NCBI GenBank assembly: GCA_032622095.1
Contig: CP136069.1
Coordinates: 108,900,278-108,964,277 of the forward strand
Origin: Siphonodentalium dalli
Taxonomy: Eukaryota > Mollusca > Scaphopoda > Gadilida > Siphonodentaliidae
Length of the DNA: 64,000 nucleotides
Reading direction: 5' to 3'
Part shown: positions 22,361-32,733 of the stretch, one piece after another
How the letters are laid out: every line of letters starts with the position of its first letter
Position numbering within the stretch: the first letter of the stretch is position 1
Made by a program: the position numbers and the translations under genes
Notes under the pieces: model-generated
What the model saw: only the letters and a program-made list of their open reading frames with translations
The model's database searches: none
Told to the model about the DNA's origin: nothing

Positions 22361-24452
22361 TTTTAGCTCAACTTTACTTTGTAAAGTTTGAGCTATTGCC
22401 ATGGTTTAGTATCTGTCGTCCGTGTGTGTGTGTGCATTAGGGTCCTGCGAATTGGATATTTTGATCGAATCGAATTCACGAAATCGAATCGAATATCGAA
22501 TCGAATCATATCTGTGTGTTGCATTCTCAATTAGGGATGTTTTGTCAACGATTAGATTATTTGTGAAACGTTCTATGAACTACATGCATGAAGTTCCATC
22601 AGAACTTATGTGGCAATAAACCGTCGTTTGATATACTATTAACTTCAATTTATAATTGTCAAGAAAACAAAGCAGATTAAAACGTCCATGCAGCCATCAC
22701 AACGATTAATATATTGCCACTAAACGGATTATCAAACTAAAATCACACGAAAATTTCTACAGTTTGCATGTACATGCAAAATTGCAAATCGGCATTCGGA
22801 AACACCCGTTGTTATAAACTTGAAGACGCAACAACAGTCGCAGTGTAGCCTCTTCATGTATTGGTTGAATCTTCTTGAACAGATGATTCCATAGATGGGT
22901 CATTGTCCCAGATGCTTGCGATTTATACACCATGCATGTTGCATTCATCACACGTGCCTGCAGCTTTATCATGTTTAAAATAAACATGAATGATGGACGA
23001 CATTTTGTCCATTGTAAAAGAAAACTCCGAAACTGAAAGTCAACTTCAAAAGAGAACAGTGCCAAAATGCACTTTTCGACACCAGGAACATGTGTTGTTT
23101 ACATTCTCACCCATATTACATAACGCGGAATCCTATCGTGGCTAATTGTTGGCTATGTACAATAAGAATTATAATGTGCATATATACATAATTTTCTGGA
23201 ATTAAATGCCACAAACAGCTAAGATCGACATGTGTACTTGTCCTGAAACAGCCTACTTTTCCGTCATAGTATATTCGAAATTTCGAGTTGGCAATTTCGA
23301 ATCGAATTCGAATCGAATTTGACTTTCGAATCGAATCTCGAATCGAATATCGCATATTCCCAGGAGCCTAGTGTGCATGTGGGTGTGCATACGTGGAGAC
23401 GTCCGTTAACAATTTCCATTAGCATGGGCTACAGGTTGTACCTTTGGTGGGATCACTATGAAATTTGTCATGGCTGTTGACATGTAGATGGGAAAGAGTC
23501 ATTTTGGGGTCATTCGGCAAAAACATGGCCACCAGAAGCCGTTTTGGATTTCAAAATTCAATCCATTGGCACGGGCTACAGGCTACACTGTTTTTCTGAT
23601 CATTATGAAATTTGTCATGGATGTTAATATTGACATGTAGATGAGAACGAGTCATTTTGGAGTTATTTGGCCAAAAAAACATCTTGTATTTTACTCTTTG
23701 AATGACTAAATCGTTTGACATGGGCTACAGGTCGTACCTTTGGTCGGATCATCAAGAAATTTGTCATGAATGTTAACATACACATGTAGATGGTACGAGT
23801 CATTTTGGGGACATTCAGGCCAAAAAACATGGCCTCCGGCAGTCATCTTGGATTTTACTCTTTGCATGACTAAATCCTTTGGCATGGGCTACAGGTCGTA
23901 CCTTTAGTCGGATCATTATGAAATATGTCATGGCTGTTACATTGACATGTAGATGGGAACGAGTTATTTTGGGGTCATTCGGCTAAAAAACATGGCCGCT
24001 ATTGGCCTTCTTGGATTTCAAAATTCAATCCATTAGCACGAAACAATTTGGGGTCATTCAGCCATAAAACATGGCTGCCGACAGCCATCTTGGATATTAC
24101 TCTTTGCATGACTAAATCCTTGGGCACGGGCTACAGGTCGTACCTTTCATCGGATTATCATGAAATTTGTCTTGGATGTTAACATTGACATGTAGATGTG
24201 AACGAATCATTTTGGGTGTGATTCAGCTATTAAACATGACCACCGGCAGCCATCTTGGATTTTACTCTTTGCATGACTAAATACTTTGGCATGGGCTGCA
24301 AGTCGTACCTTTGGTCGGATCATTATCAAATTTGTCATGCAAGTGGCCATCTTGTATATCAAAATTCAATTCAACATTCCATTTATTGCTCATCACAAAA
24401 ATTTAACTTCTTCTCAAAGTTAAGCTACAGTGTCATCCAAGGACACTTCATT
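22361..24452 (+). mobile_element. family-1 pearl-like element, copy 2, split by a hAT
   Basis: The 5' hairpin TTTTAGCTCAACTTTACTTT-GTAAAGTTTGAGCT starts at 22361. A GT-rich stretch at 22421 is interrupted by the hAT at 22438-23370. The tandem core resumes at 23371 and contains diverged A and B units. AAGTTAAGCTACAGTGTCAT with a variant hairpin and CACTTCATT ends at 24452. Divergence between units is higher than in copies 1 and 3, suggesting greater age. Core-type sequence continues at 24453-24806, so this 3' end could instead belong to a second element nested in the array. Confidence 0.65.
22438..23370 (-). mobile_element. non-autonomous hAT with exact 8-bp target duplication
   Basis: The termini TAGGGTCCTGCGAAT and ATTCCCAGGAGCCTA are inverse-related. 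GTGTGCAT is duplicated at 22430-22437 and 23371-23378, the 8-bp duplication expected of hAT. Inside both ends the word CGAATCGAAT is repeated several times (22467-22505, 23290-23350), as subterminal transposase-binding repeats commonly are. On the minus strand 22757-23065 reads SGTMTHLWNHLFKK with an upstream CMVYKS, a decayed BED zinc-finger remnant. The rest of the transposase is missing. Confidence 0.8.
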
Positions 24453-24806
24453 AAATGTGTCATGGCTGTTGACATTGACACATAGATGGGAATGAATCGT
24501 GTTGGGTCATTCGCCAGTGGCCATCTTGGATTTAAAAATTCAATCCATTACCACGGGCTACTGGCTGGAGTGTCATCTGATCATCATGAAATTTGTAGTG
24601 ATTGTTAATATTGACATGTAGATGGGAACGAGTCATTTTTGGGTCATTGCGGGCAGCCATCTTGGATTTTACTCTTTGCATGACTAAATCCTTTGGCACA
24701 CCAGATCATCACCAAACTTCATATTGATCTACTAGATGGGAGCTAACAAATGTTTTTGAATTTCATTGGGAAACATAGCCGCCAGCGGCCACCTTGGATT
24801 CTATTG
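24453..24806 (+). repeat. residual family-1 core units
   Basis: The words CATGGCTGTTGACATTGACA, TAGATGGGAA, GGCCATCTTGGAT and TTACTCTTTGCATGACTAAA continue the family-1 core without its ends. The last part (24740-24806) is diverged and ends at GGATTCTATTGTCCC. Confidence 0.6.
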
Positions 24807-25027
24807 TCCCTCGAAAATTTTATTTTTGGGGGACTATTGTAATCAGCCGCGTCCGTCCATCCTTGCGACCTGTCCGCCCGGAGTTATAACTCCAGTAATG
24901 ATCATCCGATTTGATTGAAATCCGATGTTCTTTTATGGCGTTATTTCACTTTTTTAAACTTTTTTTTTTCTTAGAAAATTTCTCACTTTTACGGTTTTTG
25001 GATGATGTCTCAAGTTTGGATCCTTTA
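24807..25027 (+). repeat. fragment of a further GTCCGTCC-type dispersed repeat
   Basis: CCCTCGAAAATTTTATTTTT-GGGGGACTATTG followed by CGCGTCCGTCCATCC and GGAGTTATAACTCC has the same general order (hairpin, GTCCGTCC, GGAGTTATAACTCC) as the 5' ends of families 2 and 3. No 3' end is identified. It may be cut by the ACTCCG field that follows. Confidence 0.4.
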
Positions 25028-25280
25028 GGGACCTTGTCAAATTACAAGCGGAAATTCCGCCTGAGAATGGAGTTTTTTTCTCTACTCTCCGCTAAAAACT
25101 CTGTTCTCCGCTTGTGAAATTTTAACGCACAGAGGAGTTTTTCCTCCGCTGTAAACTCCCGTAGTAATTACGGTTAACTCCGATCAAATTGGCAGAAACT
25201 CCGCTGAAACCAGAGCTGTAACTCCGCTGTGGCGAGAGCGTAAACTTCGATGATGTCAGAGCTGAATCCGGAGCGGTCCC
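25028..25280. repeat. ACTCCG word field, left copy, hAT-like terminus
   Basis: It starts AGGGACCTTGTCAAATTACA followed by AGCGGAAATTCCGCC. It then carries many AACTCCG, CTCCGCT and CGGAG words in both orientations, up to GGAGCGGTCCCAA where family-1 copy 3 begins. The same start, inverted, ends the field at 30630-30896. The TAGGGACC start resembles hAT termini, but I could not match 8-bp flanks. Confidence 0.5.
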
Positions 25281-25282
25281 AA

Positions 25283-27932
25283 TTTTTAGCTCAACTTTAC
25301 TTTGTAAAGTTTGAGCTATTGCCATGGCTTTGTCGTCCGTCGTCCGTCGTCCGTGTGTGCGTGTGTGCGTGTGTGCGTGTGTACGTAACGCGTCAACAAT
25401 AGAGGCTACAGGTCGTACCTTTGATCGGATCATTATGAAATTTGTCATAGCTGTTGACATCAACATTTGTACCGGAATGATTCATTTTGGGGTCATACGG
25501 AAAAAAAAACATGGCCGCCAGCGGCCATCTTAGATTTCAAAGTTCAATCCATTAGCAACGGGCTACAGGCCTTACTGTTCGTCTGATCGTCATGAAATTT
25601 GTCATGGATGTTAATATTGACATGTAGATGGGAACGAGTAATTTTGGGGTCATTCGGCCAAAAAACATGGCCGCCAGCAGCCATCTTCGATTTTACTCTT
25701 TGCATGACTAAATCCTTTAGCACGGGCTACAGGTCGTACCTTTAGTCAGATCGTCATAAAATTTGTCATGGATGTTAACAATGACATGTAGATGGGAACG
25801 AGTCATTTTTGGGTTATTCGGGCAAAAAACATGGCCGCCAGCAGCCATCTTGGATTTTACTCTTTGTATGACTAAATCCTTTAGCACGGGCTACAGGTCG
25901 TACCTTTAGTCTGATAATCATGAAATTTATCATGGCTGTTGAAATTGGAATGTAGATGGGAACGAGTCATTTTGGGGTCATTCGGACAAAAAACATGGCC
26001 GCCAGTGGCCATCTTTGTTTTCAAAATTCAATCCATTAGCACGGGCCACAGGTCGCACTGTTCGTCTGATCGTCATGAAATTTGTCATGGATGTTAATAT
26101 TGACATGTAGATGGGAACGAGTAATTTTGGGGTCATTCGGCCCAAAAACATGTCCGCCAGCAGCCATCTTGGATTTTACTCTTTGTATGACTAAATTCTT
26201 TAGCACGGGCTACAGGTCGTACCTTTAGTCTGATCATCATCAAATTTGTCATGGATGTTAACAATGACATGTAGATTGGAACGAGTCATTTTGGGGGTCA
26301 ATCGGCCAAAAAACATGGACGCCAGCAGCCGTCTTGGATTTTACTCTTTGCATGACTAAATCCTTTAGCACGGGCTACAGGTCCTACTTTTAGTCTGATC
26401 ATCATAAAATTTGTCAAGAATGTTAATAATGACATGTAGATGGGAACGAGTCATTTTGGGGTCATTCGGCCAAAAAACATGGCCGTCAGCAGCCATCTTG
26501 GATTTTACTCTTTGTATGACTAAATCCTTTAGCACGGGCTACAGGTCGTACCTTTAGTCTGATCATTATAAAATTTGTCATGGCTGTTGATATTGGAATG
26601 TAGATGGGAACGAGTCATTTTGGGGTCATTCGGACAAAAAACATGGCTGCCAGCGGCCATCTTGGATTTCAAAATTTAATCCATTAGCACGGGCCACAGG
26701 TCGTACTGATTGTCTGATCATCATGAAATTTGTCATGGATGATAATATTTACATGTAGATGGGAACGAGTAATTTTGGGGTCATTCGGCTAAAAAACATG
26801 GCCACCAGCAGCCATCTTAGATTTTACTCTTTGTATGACTAAATTCTTTATCACGGGCTGCAGGTCGTACCTTTAGTCTGATCATCATAAAATTTGTCAT
26901 GGATGTTAACAATGACATGTAGATGGGAACGGGTAATTTTGGGGTCAATCGGCCAAAAAACATGGTCGCCAGCAGCCATCTTGGATTTTACTCTTTGTAT
27001 GACTAAATCCTTTAGCAACGGGCTACAGGTTGTATCTTTAGTCTGATCATCATAATATTTTTCATAAATGTTAATAATGACATGTAGATGGGAACGAGTC
27101 ATTTTGGGGTCATTCGGCCAAAAAAGATGGCCGCCAGCAGCCATCTTGGATTTTACTCTTTGTATGACTAAATCCTTTAGCACGGGCTACAGGTCGTACC
27201 TTCAGTCTGATCATCATAAATTTGTCATGGCTGTTGAAATTGGAATGTAAATGGGAACGAGTCATTTTGGGGTCATTCGGACAAAAAACATGGCCGCCAG
27301 CGGCCATCTTGGATTTCAAAAATTTAATCCATTAGCACGGGCCACAGGTCGTACTATTCGTCTGATCATCATGAAATTTGTCCTGGATGTTAATGTTGAT
27401 ATGTAGATGGGAACGAGTAATTTTGGGGTCATTTGGCGGAAAAAAACGTGGCCGCCAGCAGCCATCTTGGATTTTACTCTTTGTATGACTAAATTCTTTA
27501 GCACGGGCTACAGGTCGTACCTTTAGTCTGATCATCATCAAATTTGTCATGGATGTTAACAATGACATGTAGATTGGAACAAGTCATTTTGGGGTCAATC
27601 GGCCAAAAAACATGGCCGCCAGCAGCCATCTTGGATTTTACTCTTTGTATGACTAAATTCTATAGCATGGGCTACAGGTCGTACCTTTAGTCTGATCGTC
27701 ATAAAATTTGTCATTGATGTTAACGATGACATGTAGATGGGAACGACTCATTTTGGGGTCATTCGGCCGAAAACATGGCCGCCAGCAGCCATCTTGGATT
27801 TTACTTTTCTCTTCATGTCTATAAACTAGTATTAGACATTCAACTTTCCACATTCCTAATCGCTCCATTGACTGTAATATATTAAATTATTCCCTTTCCA
27901 AGTTGAGCTACAGTGTCATTGACACTTTCATT
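25283..27932 (+). mobile_element. family-1 pearl-like / Helentron-like element, copy 3 (best preserved)
   Basis: It starts TTTTTAGCTCAACTTTAC-TTTGTAAAGTTTGAGCT, a hairpin of AGCTCAA(A)CTTTAC arms. It continues with ATTGCCATGGCTTTGTCG and a CCGTCGTCCGT / GTGTGCGTGTG tract, then 15 core units in the order BAABAAABAAABAAA, which is almost a regular AAAB higher-order repeat. A unique 3' segment follows (CTTCATGTCTATAAACTAGT, TTAAATTATTCCCTTTCC). It ends AGTTGAGCTACAGTGTCATT + GACACTTTCATT at 27932. The Helentron-like plan is seen directly; mobilisation by a Helitron-type Rep/helicase is inference, and no such gene is in the window. Confidence 0.85.
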
Positions 27933-28800
27933 TAAACTCCTGTTAGGCCGGGGAGCTTGTGCAAATTAAATTGGAATTTCCGTCGGAGAACTTTTATAAA
28001 TAGAAGATTAAAGTCCCAAATAAATTATTCCAAACCCCGGTTTATATTATAGGCAATACATGCAGGCTATTTTTGTGTCACATTTCAATTCTACGTTTTG
28101 ATGTGGCCGCAAATCCGTCACAATGGGTGACAAATGGAACAAATGGAACAAATTCTAAGCCGACCCGCCATATAAATGTGTATTGTTTTCAATACCGCAC
28201 AACAGTCACACCCAGAAATATCTGCAATTTGTAAGTTTTACTGCGGAGATTTGCATGGAAATGTCCATTAAAAATTGGTCACTTGACCTCCTCCTTAATT
28301 TGCTGCATTGTCTAATTATGAAATAATACCGTAATCCATTGCTGTCGTAAACAATGCAAATTTTGATTTCGTCCAAGTAATTTTGCGATTTAATAGGTAA
28401 CTTGTCCTCATTTGGTTCATCGGTCACCGTTTAATGTGCAAACCAGTATCAAAAGAAGAATAAAGACTCATATAAATTATTCCCCTACCCCGGTGTATAG
28501 TATACTTTCCGTGTGGCATGTTTCAATTTATCAATTTATATCAAACTCACTTTTAATGGTGAACGCAAAACAGGGGGTTTACAGCTAGCCTAAAAGGTTA
28601 CACAGTCATCTCTGCACGTGCTATATTTCCGACATCGTCGGATTCTGAGAATACCGTAAACCCAGTGCTATTAGTGTCGTAAACAATGCAAATCTTTATA
28701 CATGCTCCCAATGATGCAATAGTTGGTGAGTCAGCAGCTTGACAAAATTCACGATTTCGTGATATCTCCCTATTAAAGTTCTTGTGCGATTTTTCCAAAT
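27933..28800. repeat. two diverged tandem copies of a ~450-bp segment
   Basis: Both halves share in order TAAATTATTCC-ACCCCGGT-TATA, TTTCAATT, TACCGTAA-CCA-TGCT, and GTCGTAAACAATGCAAAT. A reversed, diverged fragment of the same segment lies at 55620-55800. Minus-strand ORFs in both copies share IKICIVYD(S/T)N, but the similarity is no longer than that of the flanking DNA, so coding is not supported. Confidence 0.45.
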
Positions 28801-28804
28801 GTGG

Positions 28805-29750
28805 TATTTTTTAGAGATCATATTCCACCAGTATAAGAGAGAGAGATTTGTTTTTGAAGTTTCGACAGGGAAACTTATAGTCGAAAGAATAACACAGGGA
28901 ATATATTTCTTAATCATCACCTGTTCCTAAATAATGTACTTCACTGTACGTGAAGGTCCCATCTCGAAATTGCACGATATAAGTGACTTTATGAATTTTG
29001 TTTCTAAGCATTGTGTTAAGGGAAACCGTTGTTCTGAAAAAGGTGCATCTGTTCCGAGATACTATTTGTTGCAGAACACCGGTCTTTCCAATTACGGTAC
29101 TGATTGAATAAGTATAGGAAAACATTGAAAACATGGATGGCGACGAGTCGCTAATGGTGAAAACTGTTTTAAACTCTGTTAATTTGGCGCCTGGAACGAT
29201 TTTATCGCTGCCGAATTGTAGCTGAGTATGTTATTTATAGGAAACAGGTGATATATTCCCGATATTTTGTGTTTAGTGCTTTTATCTGAGATAAGTTTGT
29301 CCGGGCACCTGGTTAAGCTTGCATAACTTGAATATATATTATATCAGGATACCGATTTATTTAAGAAATGGATGTTGATTTGCTTGCGTTCCAAGAGTAT
29401 GGATGCAAGTTGGTCTGACATATGAAAATGCCAGACCAACTTGCATCCATACTCTATGGAACGCAACAAAATCAACATTCATTACTTATATTTACACTCA
29501 ACCGAGTCAACTGGCAGATTAAAAGAGTTTTAAGCGTCCATTTCCAACGTTATTATCGTGGCTTGGAGCAAGTTGTGTCTACACAAAAATGAATGCAAGT
29601 TGGGGTCAGCGCGCGACGTCATGTGACGTAATTTCGACCAACCAACGTCCTGCATTCATGTTCCACAATAGGAATGCATGTGTGAGTGTAAATATAAACT
29701 CAATTAAACACTTGTTTTTTGGACTTTATGTCCAGTAACTGTGGAACTAT
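28805..29750. repeat. dispersed repeat, reverse copy near 61240-61510
   Basis: The part 29150-29385 (GTAGCTGAGTATGTTATTTA-TAGGAAA, TTTGTCCGG, ATACCGATTTAT) is found as its reverse complement at 61265-61510, and GGACTT-ATGTCCAGTAACTGTG near 29735 is inverted at 61240-61260. The first part (28810-28950) shares ATCATATTCCACCAG and ATAACACAGGGAATATATTT with the fold-back element near 2020. Inside, 29366-29489 is a near-perfect hairpin (GAGTATGGATGCAAGTTGGT and complement). Confidence 0.55.
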
Positions 29751-30629
29751 TTATATATTATAGACTATTAGGCTTTAGATTATAGCAGCCTGCATGGTAT
29801 CTTGAACAGTTTAAAATTAATTGGGTCTCTTGAACCTCATTCGGCCGGAGTTTATTTCTGTCATTGGAATTTGACACGAAATAGACCTGGTACAGTATAC
29901 TCCAAGCGTAAAAAAATGTCGTTATTTGAATATTCATCATTATTTACAGCGACAAACATTTCCAATCACAGTCCAATGGGGAGAAAATAGTCAAATATTA
30001 TGGGAGGCTAAATTAAATGTACAGAAGCAAAATCCAATTGCGTTGAAACGAAATTTAAAATATCTTTTAACCCAATAACACAACACAGCGAGAAGATTGA
30101 ATCTGCCAGTTTAATATGAGTGACAGGCCATGGCGGAGCTTATTAAAGGGAATCCACCAATCGCGTAACGAATAGATAAATAGTGAAGAAATTGCACAAT
30201 GGCTTGCGGACAAAATACTAAACAATTAGTGATAATTGAATATTAACTAGATGAATATGCAGATTGTGAACCGAACTTGCTAGAATATTAGATACTATGA
30301 CAATTAGTGATGAATAAAATGACTTTGGTACTAATAAAGTGTACTTCAATGCGATAAAAGTGAAGTGAAATGAAACGATTTACGTGTGTATATATAATAA
30401 AGTACTGAATCGGAATCGAAACAGAGCATGCATCGATCACTAATTATTACTGCCAATTAATCAAACAATACCTAATATTATAAAACAACGCAAACAACAT
30501 GTTAACAGAGGGGTAAATCGTAGATTAAGCTACAGCGCAAGTTACTGACTGAATTAATTCTTCCTTGCCATTCATATATGGCTGATAATAAAACATGCGG
30601 TGTGTTTCCTAGTGAAATGGAGTTTTAAA
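29751..30629. other. AT-rich stretch, nothing recognised
   Basis: No exon, repeat or RNA gene is recognised. The composition is uniformly AT-rich with many short ORFs on both strands. Confidence 0.3.
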
Positions 30630-30897
30630 TCCAGCGGACTTCGATGGAAACTTCGCAGTAATTCCGATGAACGTAACAAAAACTCCGCTATAACGTCGTA
30701 ACAAAAACTCTGTTACGTCGTAACAAAAACTCCGCCGGACACTTCGCTATAACTCCGATGAAATTAACAAAAACTCTGGCGTGTTTTACGCTATTTACCT
30801 TACAGGAGATCAGAGTTTTTGAGCGGAGAGAGGAGATAAAACTACGTTCTCCGGCGGAATTTCCGCTTGTAATTTGACAAGGTCCCTTATTTTAATT
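30630..30897. repeat. ACTCCG word field, right copy (inverted)
   Basis: It carries GTAACAAAAACTCCGC and TAACTCCGATGAA words several times, then GAGCGGAGAGAGGAG. It finishes GGCGGAATTTCCGCTTGTAA + TTTGACAAGGTCCCT, the exact inverse of the start at 25029. Together with 25028-25280 it may delimit one element of about 5.9 kb holding family-1 copy 3 and other repeats. Confidence 0.5.
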
Positions 30898-31147
30898 GCA
30901 AATACCGTTTTATGTGGATCAGTCAAGATACAGGTTGAGTTCGATTTTAAGTTTGATCCAATGATTTTTCCCAGAGTTATGGGCCTTTCGACTTTGAAAA
31001 ACATTTTTTATAATTTTCTGTATGAGGGTATCTTCATGGTGTAATCAACTCCTCCTACAGTTTTGATCGTAGATATTTCAAACTTCAGAGTATTATTACC
31101 CACATATTGGAGATGTGCAACATGTTTGTAGATGACTGAAAAAAAAA
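30898..31147 (+). repeat. degenerate family-3-type unit
   Basis: The order GGATCAGTCAAGATACAGGT, GAGTTCGATTTTAAGTTTGA, TCCAATGATTTTTCCCAGAG, TTATGGGCC resembles the units near 44930-45000, 47520-47620 and 51390-51450 (CAGATCAAGTTCGAAT...TTTGATCCGA...CAGAGTTATGGCCC). No ends are seen. Confidence 0.45.
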
Positions 31148-32594
31148 TTCTTTACGGAATTATTAACCCTTGCGACTTAGAACATTTCAACATTTTTAAA
31201 ACTTTCTTTAACAAAGCGGCATCGACTTGCCAAGTTGTCGGGGGACACTGTGGTCGGCTGACTTTTTATTGCATGAAACCTGATCGAGTCTGCAGAAATA
31301 ACTGTGCTATGTGAACGCCACTCATTGGTTAAAAAATGGAGCTTTGGGCGCATCCATGTTAACCAGTCCAGAGGGGACATATGATCATCCACTCTGGTTG
31401 CTAATTGTACATTCCTTTTCGGTTTCACAATACAAGTATTAAATCATTGTTAGATATCGGAATGATATCGCTATTAATTCGTCGGCGGACTTTTGTTTAA
31501 AATCTACACATTTTATTCAATATATATCAGCTATCAGATTTGAGCCTGCTAAAAAGTTAAGTTAATACCGAACCTAATTTTGTTAAATTGGATAATTGGA
31601 ATATTTCTCACTTGCTCAGAATTCCTTTTATGTTGTGCTATTTTAAGAACCGTAATTTCCCAGGCCAATCGTAGTTTCGTTTGTGGTTCCCATCGACTGA
31701 TAGAAGAGTTGAGTATTATATTTTTCTCAATTCTTTATTGAATAAATAATTAAAACATGGGTAGGGGGGTATGGCTCTATGTCTGGTGTTAATACCACGT
31801 GATGAGGGCTTGTTCTATGTTGGATCAATGCTTTTCCGGACTGCTGTCGTTGGTGTATGTCTCATCATTGGTGCCGCTGGTTTCAAAATTCTGTTTGAAT
31901 TCATCTTTTTTTTTCTGTTGGATGTATGATACCTGGGCTTGTGAACAACCTTCTTCACAATGTTGACCAGTGTAAACAGCTGGTCTAACAATTTCCCAAC
32001 TGCATATTTGTCCGCTGGGCAATTCCATGGTAACGGACGTACCATTCAGAAGAAATTTGAATTTCAAGTCCATTTTTCTTGAAATATATAGGTTGAGTGT
32101 CTCAATGCCAGCTTTGAACATTTTCAAAGCTCACCCCATTGTTGTTCGTATGATGTATGATAGTTCTCATCCCGTTTGAAATTATAGATCATATGGGCTA
32201 TTAAGACTTCGGTAACAGATGTACTCAATGAAATGAATCTCCATAGGGTTGTCTCACTTAAGCCCAAAACAAAAGTGTTTCTAGATAGCCATATATTTGA
32301 TCTATTATAGGGTGGACAGATGGATGTCTTATAATAAAAGCCTGATTTCATGCATTATTGACCACTATATCCGCATTGGTGACCATTTGACTCACGGTAA
32401 CGGACGTACCATGTTTTAGTAACGGACGTACCTTTCTGAAATGTCGTAACAAAAATGCACCTTCTGATTATTTCTTTACGGAATTATTAACCCTTGCGAC
32501 TTAGAACATTTCAACATTTTTAAAACTTTCTTTAACAAAGCGGCATCGACTTGCCAAGTTGTCGGGGGACACTGTGGTCGGCTGACTTTTTATT
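31148..32594 (-). repeat. duplicated locus, copy A
   Basis: Copy A (31271-32467) is nearly identical to 33718-34577 plus 37835-38219. It is bracketed by a direct 123-bp repeat (31148-31270 and 32472-32594, starting TTCTTTACGGAATTATTAAC). It carries the ORF described next, a minus-strand AATAAA signal at about 31736, and three copies of GTAACGGACGTACC. Copy A keeps the uninterrupted site CAAGTCCATTTTTCTTGAAA where copy B holds a family-2 element. Confidence 0.75.
31825..32127 (-). CDS. small ORF of unknown family, 100 residues (copy A)
   Basis: The peptide begins MKMFKAGIETLNLYISRKMD. It contains LKFKFLLNGTSVTMELPSGQ and ICSWEIVRPAVYTGQHCEEG, then a K/E-rich tail ending TNDSSPEKH. AATAAA follows about 90 bases after the stop on the minus strand (ATTCAATAAAGAATTGAG), so this looks like a last exon with its 3' UTR. 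Related peptides are at 34269-34573 and 54915-55106. The central ICSWE(I/N)(V/I)RPAVYTG is kept in all three, and copy B has a 66-base in-frame insertion relative to copy A. These points suggest a once-coding segment carried in a repeat. I do not recognise the family. Confidence 0.4.
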   Translation of the reverse strand: MKMFKAGIETLNLYISRKMDLKFKFLLNGTSVTMELPSGQICSWEIVRPAVYTGQHCEEGCSQAQVSYIQQKKKDEFKQNFETSGTNDETYTNDSSPEKH

Positions 32595-32733
32595 TTATAT
32601 ATATCTCTTCATGTTGATAATCTAGTATTCCTTAAACATTTCAAATTTCCGCATTCCTAATCATTCCATTGACTGTAACACGTGAAATTATTCCCTTTCC
32701 GAGTCAAGCTACAGTGTCATTGACACTTTCATT
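32595..32733 (+). mobile_element. family-1 3'-end fragment
   Basis: It has the 3' unique segment (CTTCATGTTGATAATCTAGT, ATTATTCCCTTTCCGAG) and the terminal TCAAGCTACAGTGTCATTGA + CACTTTCATT, without core or 5' end. It abuts the second 123-bp repeat at 32594. Confidence 0.7.

Noticed and set aside
26851-27183. 110-residue minus-strand ORF and several similar ones (KSKMAAGGHVFWPNDPKMT) in the family-1 arrays
   Set aside because: The peptide repeats because the DNA is a tandem array. Unit steps of about 155 and 164 are not multiples of three, so the frame drifts and breaks, and composition follows the repeat.
28206-28798. Paralogous minus-strand ORFs with IKICIVYD
   Set aside because: Similarity is confined to a diverged DNA tandem duplication and is no better in the ORF than outside it. 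No splice or start context is seen.
31177-31428. Two similar minus-strand ORFs (31177-31428 and 33597-33872) sharing NVQLATRVDDHMS
   Set aside because: They lie in the two copies of a recent tandem duplication, and the copies differ by an indel that is not a multiple of three, so the similarity is DNA-level and gives no evidence of coding.
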